Below, piece after piece: positions 28,201-37,380 of a stretch of DNA of 64,000 bases (position 1 is the stretch's first letter; every line of letters begins with the position of its first letter). The DNA is taken from the NCBI RefSeq assembly GCF_030252185.1, contig NZ_CP126970.1, positions 620,001 to 684,000 on the forward strand. The letters are read 5' to 3'. The stretch is from Corynebacterium suedekumii (GTDB lineage Bacteria > Actinomycetota > Actinomycetes > Mycobacteriales > Mycobacteriaceae). The translations under genes were made by a program, and so were the position numbers. The notes beneath the pieces were generated by a model. The model did no database searches and was not told where the DNA came from. It was given only the letters and a program-made list of their open reading frames with translations.

Positions 28201-30171
28201 CTGGGACCCGAAACCGGAGTAGACGAACACGGGGCCGACGGCGGCCGGGGAGTCGGCGGCGGCGATGCCGACGGAGATCTTGCCGTCGGCCACCTGGCGC
28301 AGGCGCTTGACGGCGTCCTCCACCGTCTCGGCGCTGACGACGGCGCGGGAGCGGCCGTGGTTGCGGCGGGCCAGTGAGCGGGCCAGCGGCACGAGGTCGG
28401 TGTCGGGGCGGCCCTCGAGAAACTCGGCGAGATCCTCGGCCGCCTGTCGACGCCGCGACGGCAGCAGGCCGGACACCGGCAGCGCCACCGCGGTGGGGTG
28501 CTCGGGGTCGGTGAGCTGGGACTCCTGCGCCTGGGCGGGGGCGTCGTAGTCGGCGGGGTCGAAGGATGAGACGACGACGTGGGCGTTGGTGCCGCCGAAG
28601 CCGAAGCCGGAGACGCCGGCGATCCGGCGGCCGGAGTACTCGGGCCACTCACGCGGGTCCTGGACCACCTCGAGGCGCTCGGCGTCGAAGTCGATGTAGC
28701 GGTTCGGGGCGTCGAAGTGCGCCGACGGCGGGATGACGCCGTGAGTGAGGGCCTGGACCACCTTGATGAGGCCGGCAGCACCCGCCGCAGACTCGGCGTG
28801 GCCGATGTTGGACTTGGCGGAACCGAGCAGCGTCGGGTGCTTGAGCTCGCGGCCGCGACCGAGGACCTCACCGAGGGCGGTGGCCTCGATGGGGTCACCC
28901 AGGATGGTGCCGGTGCCGTGGGCCTCGACGTAGTCCACCTCGGCCGGGTCGACCCCGGCGTCGTCGTAGGCGCGTTCGAGGACGTCGATCTGGGCATCCG
29001 GGTTGGGGGCGGTGAGGCCGTTGGAGTGGCCGTCGGAGTTGACGGCGGACCCCTTGATCACGGCGAGGATGTCGTCGCCGTCGGCCAGTGCGTCGTCGAC
29101 ACGCTTGAGGATCACGGCACCCGCCGCATCGGCGCGGACGAAGCCGTCGGCGTCGTCGGAGAAGGCGTGGATGTGGCCGCTGGGGCTGATGACGCCGAGC
29201 TCGCCGAACGCCGTGGAGACGAACGGGGAGGCGAGGATGTTGACACCGCCGGCGACGGCGACATCGGCGTCACCGTCGCGCAGGGCACGCACCGCCTGAT
29301 GGACGGCGACGAGTGAGGAAGAGCAGGCGGTGTCCACCGACACCGAGGGGCCGCGGAAGTCGAAGGCGTAGGAGATCCGGTTCGGGATGATGGAGCTGGC
29401 CGTGCCCGTGAGCGCGTACGGGTGCGCCTCCGCCGGATCGGCGGTGATGAGCATGCCGTAGTCGTTGTTCGAGGAACCGAGGAACACCCCGACCGGGGTG
29501 CCGCGCAGGTCACTGGGAGCCAGGTGGGCGTTCTCCAGGGCCTCCCACGTGACCTCGAGCATGATGCGCTGCTGCGGGTCCATGTTCGCCGCCTCCAGCG
29601 GCGACAGGCCGAAGAACTCGGCGTCGAAGGAGGAGATGTCGTCGAGGTAGCCGCCGGTGGTGTTCTGCTCGGCCATCTTCCGGGCCATGACCTCGTCGCC
29701 GAGGTACTCGGACCAGCGGCCGATGGGCAGCTCGCCGGTGCCGTCACGGCCCTCGACGAGCATGGTCCAGTACTCGTCGACGTCGTTGGCGCCCGGGAAA
29801 CGGCCCGCCATGCCGATGATCGCGATGTCGTGGGTGCCCGGCGTCGCCGCACCGGAACCGGTGTGGCGGCTGCGGGGGCGGGTGCGTTCGCGGGTGGCCG
29901 GCTCCCCGTCGATGAGGCGCTGCGCGAGCGCGTCGATCGTCGGGTACTCGTAGGTGATCGTCGCGTCGAGCTGCACGCCGAGCAGGTTCTCCAGCTCACC
30001 GGACAGGACGACCGCGTCCCGGGAGGACAGGCCGAAGTTCTCCATCGGCTTCGCCCCGGTGATCTCCTCGACGGGCAGGCCGGTGGTGGCCGCGACCCAG
30101 TCGCGGAGCCAGCCTCGGAGCTGTTCGACGGTCATGGTTCCGACGCTCTCAGACGACTGGCTCTCACTCAT
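25294..30171 (-). CDS. pks13: polyketide synthase Pks13, mycolic acid condensase
   Basis: A 1625-residue type I PKS that condenses a meromycoloyl chain with carboxyacyl-CoA to make the alpha-alkyl beta-ketoacyl precursor of mycolates and hands it to trehalose. Domains in order: N-terminal ACP (GLSSRDAVV, Ser about 50), ketosynthase with VDTACSSSL (Cys about 283) and HGTGTxLGDPIE, acyltransferase with [14 protein letters not shown] (Ser about 733), second ACP ([11 protein letters not shown], Ser about 1178), and C-terminal thioesterase with [14 protein letters not shown] (Ser about 1429). The ATG at 30171 has AAGGAA upstream; 18 in-frame bases of the open frame before it are excluded. All catalytic residues appear intact. 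It is the central gene of the window. Confidence 0.97.
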   Translation of the reverse strand: MSESQSSESVGTMTVEQLRGWLRDWVAATTGLPVEEITGAKPMENFGLSSRDAVVLSGELENLLGVQLDATITYEYPTIDALAQRLIDGEPATRERTRPRSRHTGSGAATPGTHDIAIIGMAGRFPGANDVDEYWTMLVEGRDGTGELPIGRWSEYLGDEVMARKMAEQNTTGGYLDDISSFDAEFFGLSPLEAANMDPQQRIMLEVTWEALENAHLAPSDLRGTPVGVFLGSSNNDYGMLITADPAEAHPYALTGTASSIIPNRISYAFDFRGPSVSVDTACSSSLVAVHQAVRALRDGDADVAVAGGVNILASPFVSTAFGELGVISPSGHIHAFSDDADGFVRADAAGAVILKRVDDALADGDDILAVIKGSAVNSDGHSNGLTAPNPDAQIDVLERAYDDAGVDPAEVDYVEAHGTGTILGDPIEATALGEVLGRGRELKHPTLLGSAKSNIGHAESAAGAAGLIKVVQALTHGVIPPSAHFDAPNRYIDFDAERLEVVQDPREWPEYSGRRIAGVSGFGFGGTNAHVVVSSFDPADYDAPAQAQESQLTDPEHPTAVALPVSGLLPSRRRQAAEDLAEFLEGRPDTDLVPLARSLARRNHGRSRAVVSAETVEDAVKRLRQVADGKISVGIAAADSPAAVGPVFVYSGFGSQHRKMAKELIEFSPLFLARMEELDARVDLESGWSVLELIRDDEQTYDTETAQVAITAIQIALTDLLAAYGATPAAVVGMSMGEIAAAYAAGGITADDAMLIACHRARLMGEGEKSLPEDQLGAMAVVELSTADLESLGEADETFADIEPAVYAGPGMTTVGGPRPAVTALVEKLEGEGKFARLLNVKGAGHTSAVEPLLGELGFEVAGVTPRPLTVPLYSSVDRGVVHEPGTTVHDADYWLRMTRQPVFFQDATEQAFAHGHTILVEIAPNPVAIMGMMNTAFSVGKPDAQLLYVLKRKVPTAESVRDLLAKLYAAGQPVNFGLAHGDGEVLPAPGLTWKHQRYWTNARPSSHRGADLPGTRVTLPGGVTAFTTNADQVPSALALLERAAETVAPEAQLVAAEEHAMLPAAGEITTVVTRTIGGLSIAVHQVTDTGVTSLLAEGFATSLNLGTPRTTPGVQEPQESPASAAMFPEEIEVEEVRWDPASGESVEDRLRTIVSESMGYDVDDLPRELPLIDLGLDSLMGMRIKNRVENDFQIPPLQVQALRDASVADVVTMVEEAVAAKTAAGEGTPLMEPVMSVDAVVEAREVADSTDPAPGAEDGPEDATGVGVAPRDASERMVFGAWASITGTAPAGVTSALPTIDADTATQIAQRLTERSGLEITPQQVLEVSTLEPLANIVREGLETEVEGNIRVLRARQEGATRPSVFMFHPAGASTVVYQPLMRRLPEDVPVYGVERLEGSLEDRAAAYLDEIRRYADGRPVVLGGWSFGGALAYEVAHQLKDTDVEIAYIALLDTTQPSEPVPDTMEETKARWTRYSEFAKKTYGLDFPVPFEILETAGEEAMLGMLEQFLATTDASAHGLAAGVLEHQRASFVDNRILDKLDFRRWADVDVPVLLFRSERMHDGAIELEPAYASIDPDGGWSAIVDQLDIVQLAGDHLAVPDEPAIGVVGAHMTRRIEELDS

Positions 30172-30231
30172 GGGGTGTTCCTTTTCCAATGACGTTCCAA
30201 CGGCGGTGTATTGGCGGGGAACCCGCCGGAA

Positions 30232-30254
30232 GGCCCGCCCCTGATGGGCGGGCC
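30232..30254. terminator. GC-rich hairpin between fadD32 and pks13
   Basis: GGCCCGCCC-CTGAT-GGGCGGGCC is a perfect 9-bp stem with a 5-base loop, 61-83 bases before the pks13 start. No T-run follows on the minus strand, so it may attenuate or stabilise the fadD32-pks13 transcript rather than end it. Confidence 0.4.
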
Positions 30255-30329
30255 CTGATTATCCGCTGGAGAGTTGTATCGCCGGTGTGCTGCTGCGTGT
30301 TACACCGGCGGCGGTGCGGATCCGGGCCA

Positions 30330-32180
30330 CTAGCCCGCGAGGTAGGCCTTCTGCACCACGCGACGGGCGATCTTGCCCGCGGAGGAGCGGTTGATCTCGT
30401 TCGGGCCGACGAAGCGGATGTCCGCCGGGGTGACACCGTGCGCGGAGGTCACCGCGGCACGCACGGCCTCGGTGGCCGCGGCGTCACCGGAGGCGTCCGC
30501 CTTGTCGTCGCGCTCGATGACCAGGATGAGCTTCTCCACGTCATCGCCCTCGACGGAGAAGGCCGCGACCGAGTCCGGGCGGACATGGTCGGTGGCGTTC
30601 ATGACGGTGAACTCGATGTCCTGCGGGTAGTGGTTACGGCCCGCAATGACGATGAGGTCCTTGAGGCGGCCGGTGATGTAGGTGTGGCCGTCGACGATCA
30701 CGCCGAGGTCACCGGTGGCCATCCAGCCGTCGTCCGGGGCACCGTCGACGCGGGAGCCGTCGGCCAGGCGCTCACCGAGAGTGTTGTGGAAGGTGGCGGC
30801 GGTCTCCTCCTCGCGGCCGAGGTAGCCGGCGGCGAGGTTGTCGCCCTTGACCCACAGCTCGCCGACCTGACCGTCCGGCAGCTCGGCGCGGGTGGCGGGG
30901 TCGACGACGGTCAGCGCCTGCGGGCGGACGACCTGTCCGTTGGAGGCGAAGGCGACGGCCTTGTCGGAGTCCTTGTCCACGGTGACGGCGGTGCCCTCGG
31001 CCAGCTGATCGCGGTCGAAGTAGGAGATGAGCGGGCGCTCCGTGGTCTGCGGGGTGGTCACCAGCAGGGAGGCCTCCGCCAGGCCGTAGGACGGACGCAG
31101 GGCGGTGCGCTCGAGCTGGTACTGGCCGAAGGTGGAGTAGAAGGACTCCAGGGCCTTCTCGGTGACCGGCTCGGAACCGATGATGATGCCGTCGACGGCG
31201 GAGAAGTCGTAGGTCTCCCCGTCCTTCGGGGCGCCGTAACGGGCGGCCAGCTCGAGGGCGAAGTTGGGGATGACGGTGTAGACGGACACGCCGTCGTCGC
31301 CGTCACGGCGGGTGAGCTGCTCGACCCAGCGCTTGGGCTGCTGGATGAAGTCACGCGGGGTCATGATCTCGTTGGGCAGGCCGAGGATGGTGACGAAGGT
31401 GGCCAGGATGATGCCCATGTCATGGTGCAGCGGCAACCAGGACACCAGGCGCAGCGGGGTGCGCAGGCGGGCCGCGGTGAAGATCTGCAGCACGTTGGTG
31501 AGGATGGAGCGGTTGGTCAGCAGCACGCCGGCCGGGGTACGGGTCGAGCCGGAGGTGTACTGCAGGAACGCCGGCTGGTCGACGGGCATGGTGGTCGCCG
31601 AGGCCATGAGCTGCTGGCCCTGCAGCGTCATCATGGGGTTCATGTAGGACGGGGCGAGGGTGTCCGGCAGGGTGTCCACGGCGATGATGCGCGGGCGCTC
31701 CCGGGAGGGGATCTCGGTGAAGTGTTCGCGCACGGCCTGGGCCGAGCCGGTGTTGGTGAGCACGAAGGAGGGCTCGCAGTCCGCGAAGACGGCCTTGAGG
31801 TGGTCCGCGTGGCCGGGCTCGGAGGGATCGTAGAGCGGCACGGGGGTCATGCCGGCGTACAGGGCACCGACGAAGCCGAAGATGTACTCCGGGGAGTTGT
31901 TCGCCAGGATGGCCACCCGGTCGCCGATCTTGCCCACCTGCTGCAGGCGGGCGGCGACGGCCTTGATGCGGGTGTTGATCTCGGTGCGGGTGAAGTCCAC
32001 CGGGGCGCCCTCGCGGGATTCGGAGAAGTCCCAGAAGCGCAGGCAGGGTCGTTCACCGCCACCGAGCTGCAGATCGCCCTGGTACATCAGCTCAGCCAGT
32101 CCGGCGAGCGTGAGCTGGGGAGCGAGAACGATCTCGCCCTTGTCATTGAAGAACTGGCTCATCGCCGCTTTCAGATCCAT
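30330..32180 (-). CDS. fadD32: long-chain fatty-acyl-AMP ligase FadD32
   Basis: A 616-residue acyl-AMP ligase that activates the meromycolate chain with ATP and loads it onto the N-terminal ACP of Pks13. It shows FLQYTSGSTRTPAGVLLTN (the AMP-binding P-loop near residue 202), WLPLHHDMGI near 247, PSYGLAEASLLVTTP near 365, and MATGDLGVIVDGHTYITGRLKDLIVIAGRNHYPQDIE near 485-520 for the hinge and C-terminal lobe. Acyl-AMP rather than acyl-CoA ligase is inferred from the match to the FAAL/FadD32 type and from position. The ATG at 32180 has AAGGAG four bases upstream. Confidence 0.95.
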   Translation of the reverse strand: MDLKAAMSQFFNDKGEIVLAPQLTLAGLAELMYQGDLQLGGGERPCLRFWDFSESREGAPVDFTRTEINTRIKAVAARLQQVGKIGDRVAILANNSPEYIFGFVGALYAGMTPVPLYDPSEPGHADHLKAVFADCEPSFVLTNTGSAQAVREHFTEIPSRERPRIIAVDTLPDTLAPSYMNPMMTLQGQQLMASATTMPVDQPAFLQYTSGSTRTPAGVLLTNRSILTNVLQIFTAARLRTPLRLVSWLPLHHDMGIILATFVTILGLPNEIMTPRDFIQQPKRWVEQLTRRDGDDGVSVYTVIPNFALELAARYGAPKDGETYDFSAVDGIIIGSEPVTEKALESFYSTFGQYQLERTALRPSYGLAEASLLVTTPQTTERPLISYFDRDQLAEGTAVTVDKDSDKAVAFASNGQVVRPQALTVVDPATRAELPDGQVGELWVKGDNLAAGYLGREEETAATFHNTLGERLADGSRVDGAPDDGWMATGDLGVIVDGHTYITGRLKDLIVIAGRNHYPQDIEFTVMNATDHVRPDSVAAFSVEGDDVEKLILVIERDDKADASGDAAATEAVRAAVTSAHGVTPADIRFVGPNEINRSSAGKIARRVVQKAYLAG

Positions 32181-32258
32181 GCTTCTCCTTCTGTGTGCCG
32201 TACCGTGCCTTGCCGGCGGCGGTGCGGTGCGGTGGTGCTGTGGTGGTGGTGAACTGTG

Positions 32259-32264
32259 TCTATA
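32259..32264 (-). promoter_or_regulatory. putative -10 element of fadD32
   Basis: On the minus strand TATAGA lies about 80 bases upstream of the fadD32 ATG, in an AT-rich patch (AAAACCATATAGACAC) with TTACGT 15 bases before it. This intergenic region is the only sizeable gap upstream of fadD32-pks13-accD3. Confidence 0.3.
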
Positions 32265-32352
32265 TGGTTTTACGTGCCAACGTAACAGAGCGGTCCCGCC
32301 ACCTGTTAGTCCATCGTCGTGACAGTTCCGTTACCTCTAGAGGTTACCTGGC

Positions 32353-33264
32353 TCACTGGTCGATGAGGCCGGTGGCCCAGTCAACGATCCAGGCGTTGGT
32401 GGTGGTGCCGGGAATCACGTTGGGGTTGCTGGCGTACTGGGCGTGGACCCCGTTCGCGGCGGCCAGCTGCTGGGCCCGCTCCAGAGCGTTGCCGACACCC
32501 AGCGGGGCATCACAGATGCTGTCGTCGGGGGCGCAGATGTCGAAGGTGCGGTCCTGCAGGGAGCCGAAACCGCCGTCGCGCGGGCCGCGCATGGTGGCAC
32601 CGGGGACGATGGGCTGGACGAGCAGGTTGAGGGCCTCGAGGGAGACCTCGGCACCGACGCCGGCGACCGGGTTGCCGGGGACCTGGCCCACACCAGGTTC
32701 CCGTCGTCCGTCCGCGACCAGGGCAACACCCCTGATGCGGTCGGCCGGTACAGCGCCGTTGTCGTGGCCGATCCTGTTCACCGCGTCACCGATGATCACC
32801 GCGCCCTGGGAGAACCCGGCGAGGATGAAGTCGGTGTACGGACACTGGTCGTGCATGGTAACCAGCTCGGTTTCCAGGGTGGCCAGGCCCTCCTGGCGGG
32901 ACTCGTCGTAGGTCATCTCGTTCGGCGAGTTCACGCTGCGGAACTGCGCGGTGTACGGCAGGGTCCACACCTTGACGTCCTCCGGGGAGTAGCGCTCCTG
33001 CAGCGGCTGGGTGACCGAGAGCATGAAGCTCCACGGGTTCGCGGTGGGGTTGACGGGATCGTCACCCTTGGCGGATTCCCAGGTGCCGGGCGCGGAGATG
33101 AACTCCACGGCCGGGCACCAGTCGGGCTGCAGCAGCTCCTCCACCGGTTCCTCCGCCTCCGGGGGCAGGGGAACGTCGGTGTTGGTCCGGAACCACTGGA
33201 TGGCTCCGACGCCGAGGACGAGCACCAGGATCAGCACCGCCAGGACGGTGAGTACTTTTCTCAT
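32353..33264 (-). CDS. cutinase-family serine esterase (Rv3802c/Culp6-type)
   Basis: A 303-residue exported serine esterase. An N-terminal hydrophobic anchor (VLTVLAVLILVLVLGVGAI) is followed by a Pro/Glu-rich linker and a cutinase-like alpha/beta hydrolase domain. The nucleophile is in FILAGFSQGAVIIGD (Ser near 150), paired cysteines occur in QPDWCPAV, HDQCPYTD, DICAPDD and SICDAP, and the domain ends near the catalytic His expected in NGVHAQYASN. Rv3802c, in the same position, is an essential phospholipase/thioesterase of the mycolate layer. The ATG at 33264 lies four bases after the DUF732 lipoprotein gene, so the two are coupled. Confidence 0.88.
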   Translation of the reverse strand: MRKVLTVLAVLILVLVLGVGAIQWFRTNTDVPLPPEAEEPVEELLQPDWCPAVEFISAPGTWESAKGDDPVNPTANPWSFMLSVTQPLQERYSPEDVKVWTLPYTAQFRSVNSPNEMTYDESRQEGLATLETELVTMHDQCPYTDFILAGFSQGAVIIGDAVNRIGHDNGAVPADRIRGVALVADGRREPGVGQVPGNPVAGVGAEVSLEALNLLVQPIVPGATMRGPRDGGFGSLQDRTFDICAPDDSICDAPLGVGNALERAQQLAAANGVHAQYASNPNVIPGTTTNAWIVDWATGLIDQ

Positions 33265-33268
33265 TGCT

Positions 33269-33814
33269 CTAGCAGTACGCCTGACGCGCGTTATCCACAA
33301 TCAGCTGCGTCAGTTCCTCGGCGGACTTGTCGGTGCGGCCCTGTTCGACGAGCTGCCCGGCCACGGCCGGGACGGTGGCCTGGTCGATGCCGGTGCCCTC
33401 GGGGTTGCAGACGACGGTGGCGGTGCCGATGAGCTGGTCCTCGACTCCGGCGACGTCGATGTCCTGGTCGGTGAGGGCGCCGAGGTAGTCGACGTCCTGC
33501 GGGGACCGCGCGGCCTCCTGGGCGGGGACCTCGTCAACCTCGCGGGCGCCCTGGTCCTGGGGCTGCGGTGCTGCGGGGCGGTCGGGGCCGGGCTCACGTG
33601 AGGAGGATGCGGCGGCGGACTCGTCGGCGTCCTCCGCCTCCTTCTCGGAGGATTGTTCGGAGCTGGCCTCGGTGGACCGCGGGGCACGGTCGAGCGGTGC
33701 CACGGAGGTGGCGGTGGCCCCGGTGTCCTCGACGGTGGCTCCACCGCAGGCGGTGAGGCTGAGGGCGCCGATGAGGGTGGCGGCGATCAACCCGGTTGTT
33801 ACCGGTGTACGCAT
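33269..33814 (-). CDS. DUF732-domain lipoprotein
   Basis: A 181-residue secreted protein with a lipoprotein signal peptide: basic MRTP start, hydrophobic core, then lipobox LTAC with the acylated Cys at about residue 23. A long low-complexity Glu/Ser/Ala/Pro linker (about residues 30-100) leads to a DUF732-like domain (DYLGALTDQDIDVAGVEDQLIGTATVVC ... IVDNARQAYC), in which the two Cys would form a disulphide. It sits between the mycolyltransferase and cutinase genes with gaps of two and four bases, so it is co-expressed with mycolate-layer enzymes. Function unknown. Confidence 0.8.
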   Translation of the reverse strand: MRTPVTTGLIAATLIGALSLTACGGATVEDTGATATSVAPLDRAPRSTEASSEQSSEKEAEDADESAAASSSREPGPDRPAAPQPQDQGAREVDEVPAQEAARSPQDVDYLGALTDQDIDVAGVEDQLIGTATVVCNPEGTGIDQATVPAVAGQLVEQGRTDKSAEELTQLIVDNARQAYC

Positions 33815-33816
33815 GA

Positions 33817-35754
33817 TTAGTTCAGATCCTCCTGGACTCGGCCGAAGATCTCGCGGATGGTGCCGTTCTGGAATTCGACGACCTCACCGCCGGCGGGGAT
33901 GGCGGCGTGGTCGGCGGTCGGGTAGCCGAACTCGCCCTGCTCCCAACGCTTGGCACCCCAGGCGTCGAAGATCTTGCCGTACTTGATGACGTGGGCGCCG
34001 GTGCCGGCGGACCAGTAGATGTTGCCGTTCTGGAACTCCTGGAAGGCGCCGCCGCGGATGAGCTTCTCATCGGAGGTGGGGAAACCGAGTTCGTGGGCGG
34101 CGGTGCCCAGCTCGCCGTACTTGGCGGCGATGGCGCCGCGGACCCAGTGGTTCTCCCCCTCCGGGGTACGGACGACGGAGCCGTTCTGGAAGGGCTGGAC
34201 GAATCCGCCGTTGATCTCCTCGGCTGCACCGGTCGGGTATCCCAGCGGGCCGCCCTCCCAGCCGGTGGTGCCCCAGTAGTTGAACATGTCGCCGGGGATC
34301 TCCCAGGCGTCGGTGCCCACGGTCCAGTAGATGGAGCCGTTCTCGAAGTGGACGTAGCGGCCCTTGCCGTCCGGGGTGGTCTTCTCCCCGGTGGTGGGGA
34401 AGCCGAGCCAGCTGGATGGTCCGCCGACCGCCTGGTAGCGGGCGTGGATACGGCCGAAGAGGGCGTGGGCGCCGGTGTCCGGGGACCAGTAGACGGAGCC
34501 GTTGCGGAAGTCCTGGCGGGCGCCGTCGTCGCCGACGGGGTATTCGTTGGTCACGCAGCCGCCGATGGTGCCGCTCACGTTCGCGGCCACCGGGGCGATG
34601 GCGCCGCCCGTGGTGCAGTCGACGCCGCGGTCGTCCTCGGAGAGCTGGAGGGCGTTGGCGATGTGCGGCCAGGCCTGGGACATCTCGAACTGCCAGTAGG
34701 GCCAGGCGTGGACACCGGAGGGGCGGAAGTGGACGATCGGCTCGACCCCGGCCTCCCGGGCCTTCCGGACGAAGGTGTCGCTGGTCATGCGGGACAGGAC
34801 CTCGAGACCGATGCCGGCGGGGTTGGCCGGGCCGGTGGCCACGGACTCCGGTCGTCCGAAGTCGTCGGTGCCGGAGCCGGCGGAGACGTAGACGGACATG
34901 TCCTTGAGGTTCTCGATGCCGTACTTCGGGTCGTGGTCGATCCAGTCCTGGTGGTTCGGCGGGCCCCACATGTTGTCGGAGTTGTAGCCGCCGGCGTCGG
35001 CCTGGGCGGCCTTGATGGCGGCCGGCATGCCGGTGGAGGTGGTGTCCAGGTAGCCGGAGAAGGAGCCGACGAAGTCGAAGATGTGCGGGTGGCGCTGGGC
35101 GAGGTTCATCGCGGCGGTGCCGCCCATGGACAGACCGACGACGGCACGCTTCTGGTTGGAGCGGAAGCCGTTGTCCAGGGTGGGGATGAGCTCGTTGATG
35201 AGGAAGCTCTCCCACATGTAGTGCTTGCCGTTGTCGGGCCGCTGCCAGTCGGAGTAGAAGGAGGACTCGCCGCCGACCGGGAGGATGACGTTGACGTTCT
35301 TGTCGGCGTAGAACTGCGCGATGTTGGTCTCGATGGTCCAGCCGCTCTCGTCCTCGCGGGCGCGGAGGCCGTCGAGGGCCCACACCTCCGGGAAGTCGCG
35401 GTCGGGGCTGGAGTGCCAGTCTCGCGCGAGGAGCATCTGGACCTGGATGAGCTCGCCGGGCATGGCGGCGGACTTGATGAAGATGGCGATACGACGATCC
35501 GTGATCCACTCGACGCGGTCGACCTCGACGCCGGCGGGGAGGTTGTCCACGCTCGGGTACTCGGTGGAGATCGGGGTGCGCTGCGGCGGGTCGGACGGGC
35601 GGATCTGGTCCGAGAAGGAGCTGCCACTGCTCTGGGCCGTGGCGGCCGGGGCGAGCGAGACGCCGAGGGCGAGAGTGGTCGGGAGGACGGCGGCGGCCAG
35701 CCAGGCGCGGTTGCGGTGGCGGCGCTGTGGGGAACGGGATGCGGTGTCGCGCAT
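33817..35754 (-). CDS. cop1: mycolyltransferase with C-terminal LGFP repeats (Cop1/Csp1, PS1)
   Basis: A 645-residue secreted mycolyltransferase of the antigen 85/fbp family, transferring mycolate from trehalose monomycolate to arabinogalactan or another trehalose monomycolate. It has a signal peptide (basic start, hydrophobic stretch, APAATAQ cleavage near residue 40), an esterase domain with [14 protein letters not shown] (Ser about 209) and the catalytic His in [16 protein letters not shown] (about 355). The C-terminal 230 residues hold four LGFP-type repeats ([43 protein letters not shown]), which bind the cell wall. The ATG at 35754 has AGGA upstream; a longer frame to 36042 lacks conserved sequence. 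Domain order matches C. glutamicum PS1/Cop1. Confidence 0.93.
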   Translation of the reverse strand: MRDTASRSPQRRHRNRAWLAAAVLPTTLALGVSLAPAATAQSSGSSFSDQIRPSDPPQRTPISTEYPSVDNLPAGVEVDRVEWITDRRIAIFIKSAAMPGELIQVQMLLARDWHSSPDRDFPEVWALDGLRAREDESGWTIETNIAQFYADKNVNVILPVGGESSFYSDWQRPDNGKHYMWESFLINELIPTLDNGFRSNQKRAVVGLSMGGTAAMNLAQRHPHIFDFVGSFSGYLDTTSTGMPAAIKAAQADAGGYNSDNMWGPPNHQDWIDHDPKYGIENLKDMSVYVSAGSGTDDFGRPESVATGPANPAGIGLEVLSRMTSDTFVRKAREAGVEPIVHFRPSGVHAWPYWQFEMSQAWPHIANALQLSEDDRGVDCTTGGAIAPVAANVSGTIGGCVTNEYPVGDDGARQDFRNGSVYWSPDTGAHALFGRIHARYQAVGGPSSWLGFPTTGEKTTPDGKGRYVHFENGSIYWTVGTDAWEIPGDMFNYWGTTGWEGGPLGYPTGAAEEINGGFVQPFQNGSVVRTPEGENHWVRGAIAAKYGELGTAAHELGFPTSDEKLIRGGAFQEFQNGNIYWSAGTGAHVIKYGKIFDAWGAKRWEQGEFGYPTADHAAIPAGGEVVEFQNGTIREIFGRVQEDLN

Positions 35755-36107
35755 GTGGAGGGTCCTGGTTCTCTGTGATGGAGGTCGGTGTCGCGGTTCC
35801 GCCCACGGACGAGGGCACGGGCCGGTGCAACGCCGCAGGGTGCGCGGGGCGTCAGCGTGGGCCCCGGGGTTCCCCTCCCCCGGGATCTCTCGCTTGTCGA
35901 CGCCCGCGTCACTCACCGCGGTGCTGTCCCGGCCACCGTCGTGCGTGGTCGGATGCCATATTCGGTTCTGTCGCCTGTGCGGGATCATCTCCTCGACCGG
36001 GTGTGGGCCCGGCCGCGGGTACGTCCCGCAGGTCGAGATCAACTTTAAGTTGAACTTGAGAGTTTGGGTGGGGACACACCGACGGAATGTGCCCGAAAGA
36101 ACAAAAT
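35755..36107. other. leader region upstream of cop1
   Basis: A 353-bp gap with no credible gene. It contains GC-rich stem-forming sequence near 35850-35880 (CCCCGGGG, CCCCCGGGA) and an AT-rich palindrome at 36039-36053. If transcription starts near the palindrome, cop1 has a leader of roughly 280 bases. Confidence 0.5.
36039..36053. promoter_or_regulatory. perfect palindrome TCAACTTTAAGTTGA
   Basis: A 15-base palindrome (7-bp arms around one T) lies in the otherwise GC-rich cop1 upstream region, about 290 bases from the start codon. A partial further copy of the half-site (GTTGAACTTGA) adjoins it. It could be a regulator site over a distal promoter; no known motif is assigned. Confidence 0.35.
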
Positions 36108-36133
36108 GGCCCCGGAGGATGTCCTCCGGGGCC
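36108..36133 (-). terminator. rho-independent terminator of the cmt2-like gene
   Basis: GGCCCCGGAGGA and TCCTCCGGGGCC form a perfect 12-bp stem with a two-base centre. On the minus strand it is followed by ATTTTGTT. It begins 13 bases past the mycolyltransferase stop, separating that gene from cop1. Confidence 0.85.
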
Positions 36134-36145
36134 GTCTCGTGGCAC

Positions 36146-37174
36146 TTACCAGGCGTTCATCACGTCGAGGACGCGCGGCTTGGTCTTGTGCAGCTGGCTA
36201 CCGAACTGGGTCCAGTTGTGGATGCCGGTGACCGGGTAGTCGGCGGTCGGGTTGAGGCCCTGCAGACGGGCCTTGCCCTCCCACAGGTGGGTGGAGACGC
36301 GGGCGAGCATCTCGAGCGGTGCGCCGGAGAGCTTGAGGTTGGCCGGGTAGTGGGCGTCCTCCGGGCCGGGGATACCGGTGGCGGCGGAGATGTAGACGTC
36401 GGTGTTGGCCAGGCCGCCCATGTTGAGGAACGGGTCGTTCTCGTAGCGACGCGGCTCGATCATGGTGCCGTACATGGCGTTGAGGTTGAAGCCACCGGCG
36501 TCGAGCAGGGCGACGCGCATCATCGTCTGCATGCCCGGCATGGTCTGGGTGAGGTAACCGGACCAGGACAGGGCCTGACGGAACTGGCCCGGGTGCTTGG
36601 CGGCCAGGTTGAGGGCGGCGGTGCCACCCATGGACAGACCCGCGATGGAGTTGTTGTTCGGGGCGACGCCGAAGTGCTGCTGCAGGTAGCCCGGCAGCTC
36701 GTTGGTGAGGAAGGTCTCCCACTGGTAGGTGACCGGGTTGTTGAGGTCGTAGGTGGCCGGGCCCTGCCAGTCAGCGTAGAAGGAACCGGCACCGCCGACG
36801 GGCATCACGAGGGTGATGTTGGTGTCGTTGTAGACCTGCGGGGCGTTGACGTCCACGGTCCAGGCGTTGGCGTGGTTGGTGGCGCGCAGACCGTCGAGGA
36901 GGTAGAAGCCGGCGTTGCCGCCACGGCCGGCGGGCTGCACCTGGACGGTGATGTTGTGGCCGGTGGACGGGGAGTACACGTCACAGCGCTGGACGCCGAA
37001 GCCGACGGCGTCCCAGTCGCAGGAACCGGTGGCGTCGGGGCGCAGCCAGCCGCGGTTGTTCGCGTTGGCGGTGCCGGCGCCGACGGTCACCATGAGGGCG
37101 AGTGCGGTGGCGACGGCGGCGATCACCGCGATGATCATGAGGCCCGCGCGGCGGGCTCCGGTCTGGTAGGTCAT
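36146..37174 (-). CDS. cmt2: mycolyltransferase (Cmt2-like, antigen 85 family)
   Basis: A 342-residue secreted mycolyltransferase without LGFP repeats. It has an N-terminal export signal ([28 protein letters not shown]). The esterase domain carries [27 protein letters not shown], the nucleophile in [14 protein letters not shown] (Ser181) and the catalytic His in [16 protein letters not shown]. It transfers mycoloyl groups between trehalose mycolates and arabinogalactan in the outer envelope. The ATG at 37174 is preceded by GAGGAGAAC. It has its own promoter region upstream and terminator downstream, so it is monocistronic, paralogous to cop1 (about the fbpD/fbpA arrangement of M. tuberculosis). 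Confidence 0.92.
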   Translation of the reverse strand: MTYQTGARRAGLMIIAVIAAVATALALMVTVGAGTANANNRGWLRPDATGSCDWDAVGFGVQRCDVYSPSTGHNITVQVQPAGRGGNAGFYLLDGLRATNHANAWTVDVNAPQVYNDTNITLVMPVGGAGSFYADWQGPATYDLNNPVTYQWETFLTNELPGYLQQHFGVAPNNNSIAGLSMGGTAALNLAAKHPGQFRQALSWSGYLTQTMPGMQTMMRVALLDAGGFNLNAMYGTMIEPRRYENDPFLNMGGLANTDVYISAATGIPGPEDAHYPANLKLSGAPLEMLARVSTHLWEGKARLQGLNPTADYPVTGIHNWTQFGSQLHKTKPRVLDVMNAW

Positions 37175-37315
37175 TGTTCTCCTCGGCTCAACGGTCGTGC
37201 TCTGGACGCACTGTGGATCTATCGGGGTCTATCGGTGCCGGCTGGACATTCGTTAACAGTCCGAAACAGTCCCGGACGCTCCGGCCCACAGGCGGTTCCA
37301 CAGTCAGCTGGAGAC

Positions 37316-37321
37316 AGCATA
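37316..37321 (-). promoter_or_regulatory. putative -10 element of the cmt2-like gene
   Basis: On the minus strand TATGCT, a common corynebacterial -10 form, lies about 142 bases upstream of the ATG in an AT-rich stretch. No strong -35 is seen, as is usual for this genus. Confidence 0.35.
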
Positions 37322-37380
37322 GACCAGATTGTTTCCGATTACTCATTTGTTTGTTATCGGTTCGTGACCATTTTGCGGTC

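Noticed and set aside
25327..28377. 1016-codon plus-strand open frame
   Set aside because: Antisense shadow of pks13; Asp/Gly/Val-rich with no domain, and the minus strand encodes a complete conserved PKS.
30189..32252. 687-codon plus-strand open frame
   Set aside because: Antisense to fadD32; Gly/Val/Asp-rich shadow without domains.
32333..32344. ACCTCTAGAGGT palindrome after the cutinase gene as terminator
   Set aside because: Twelve-base dyad with no loop and no T-run; more likely chance.
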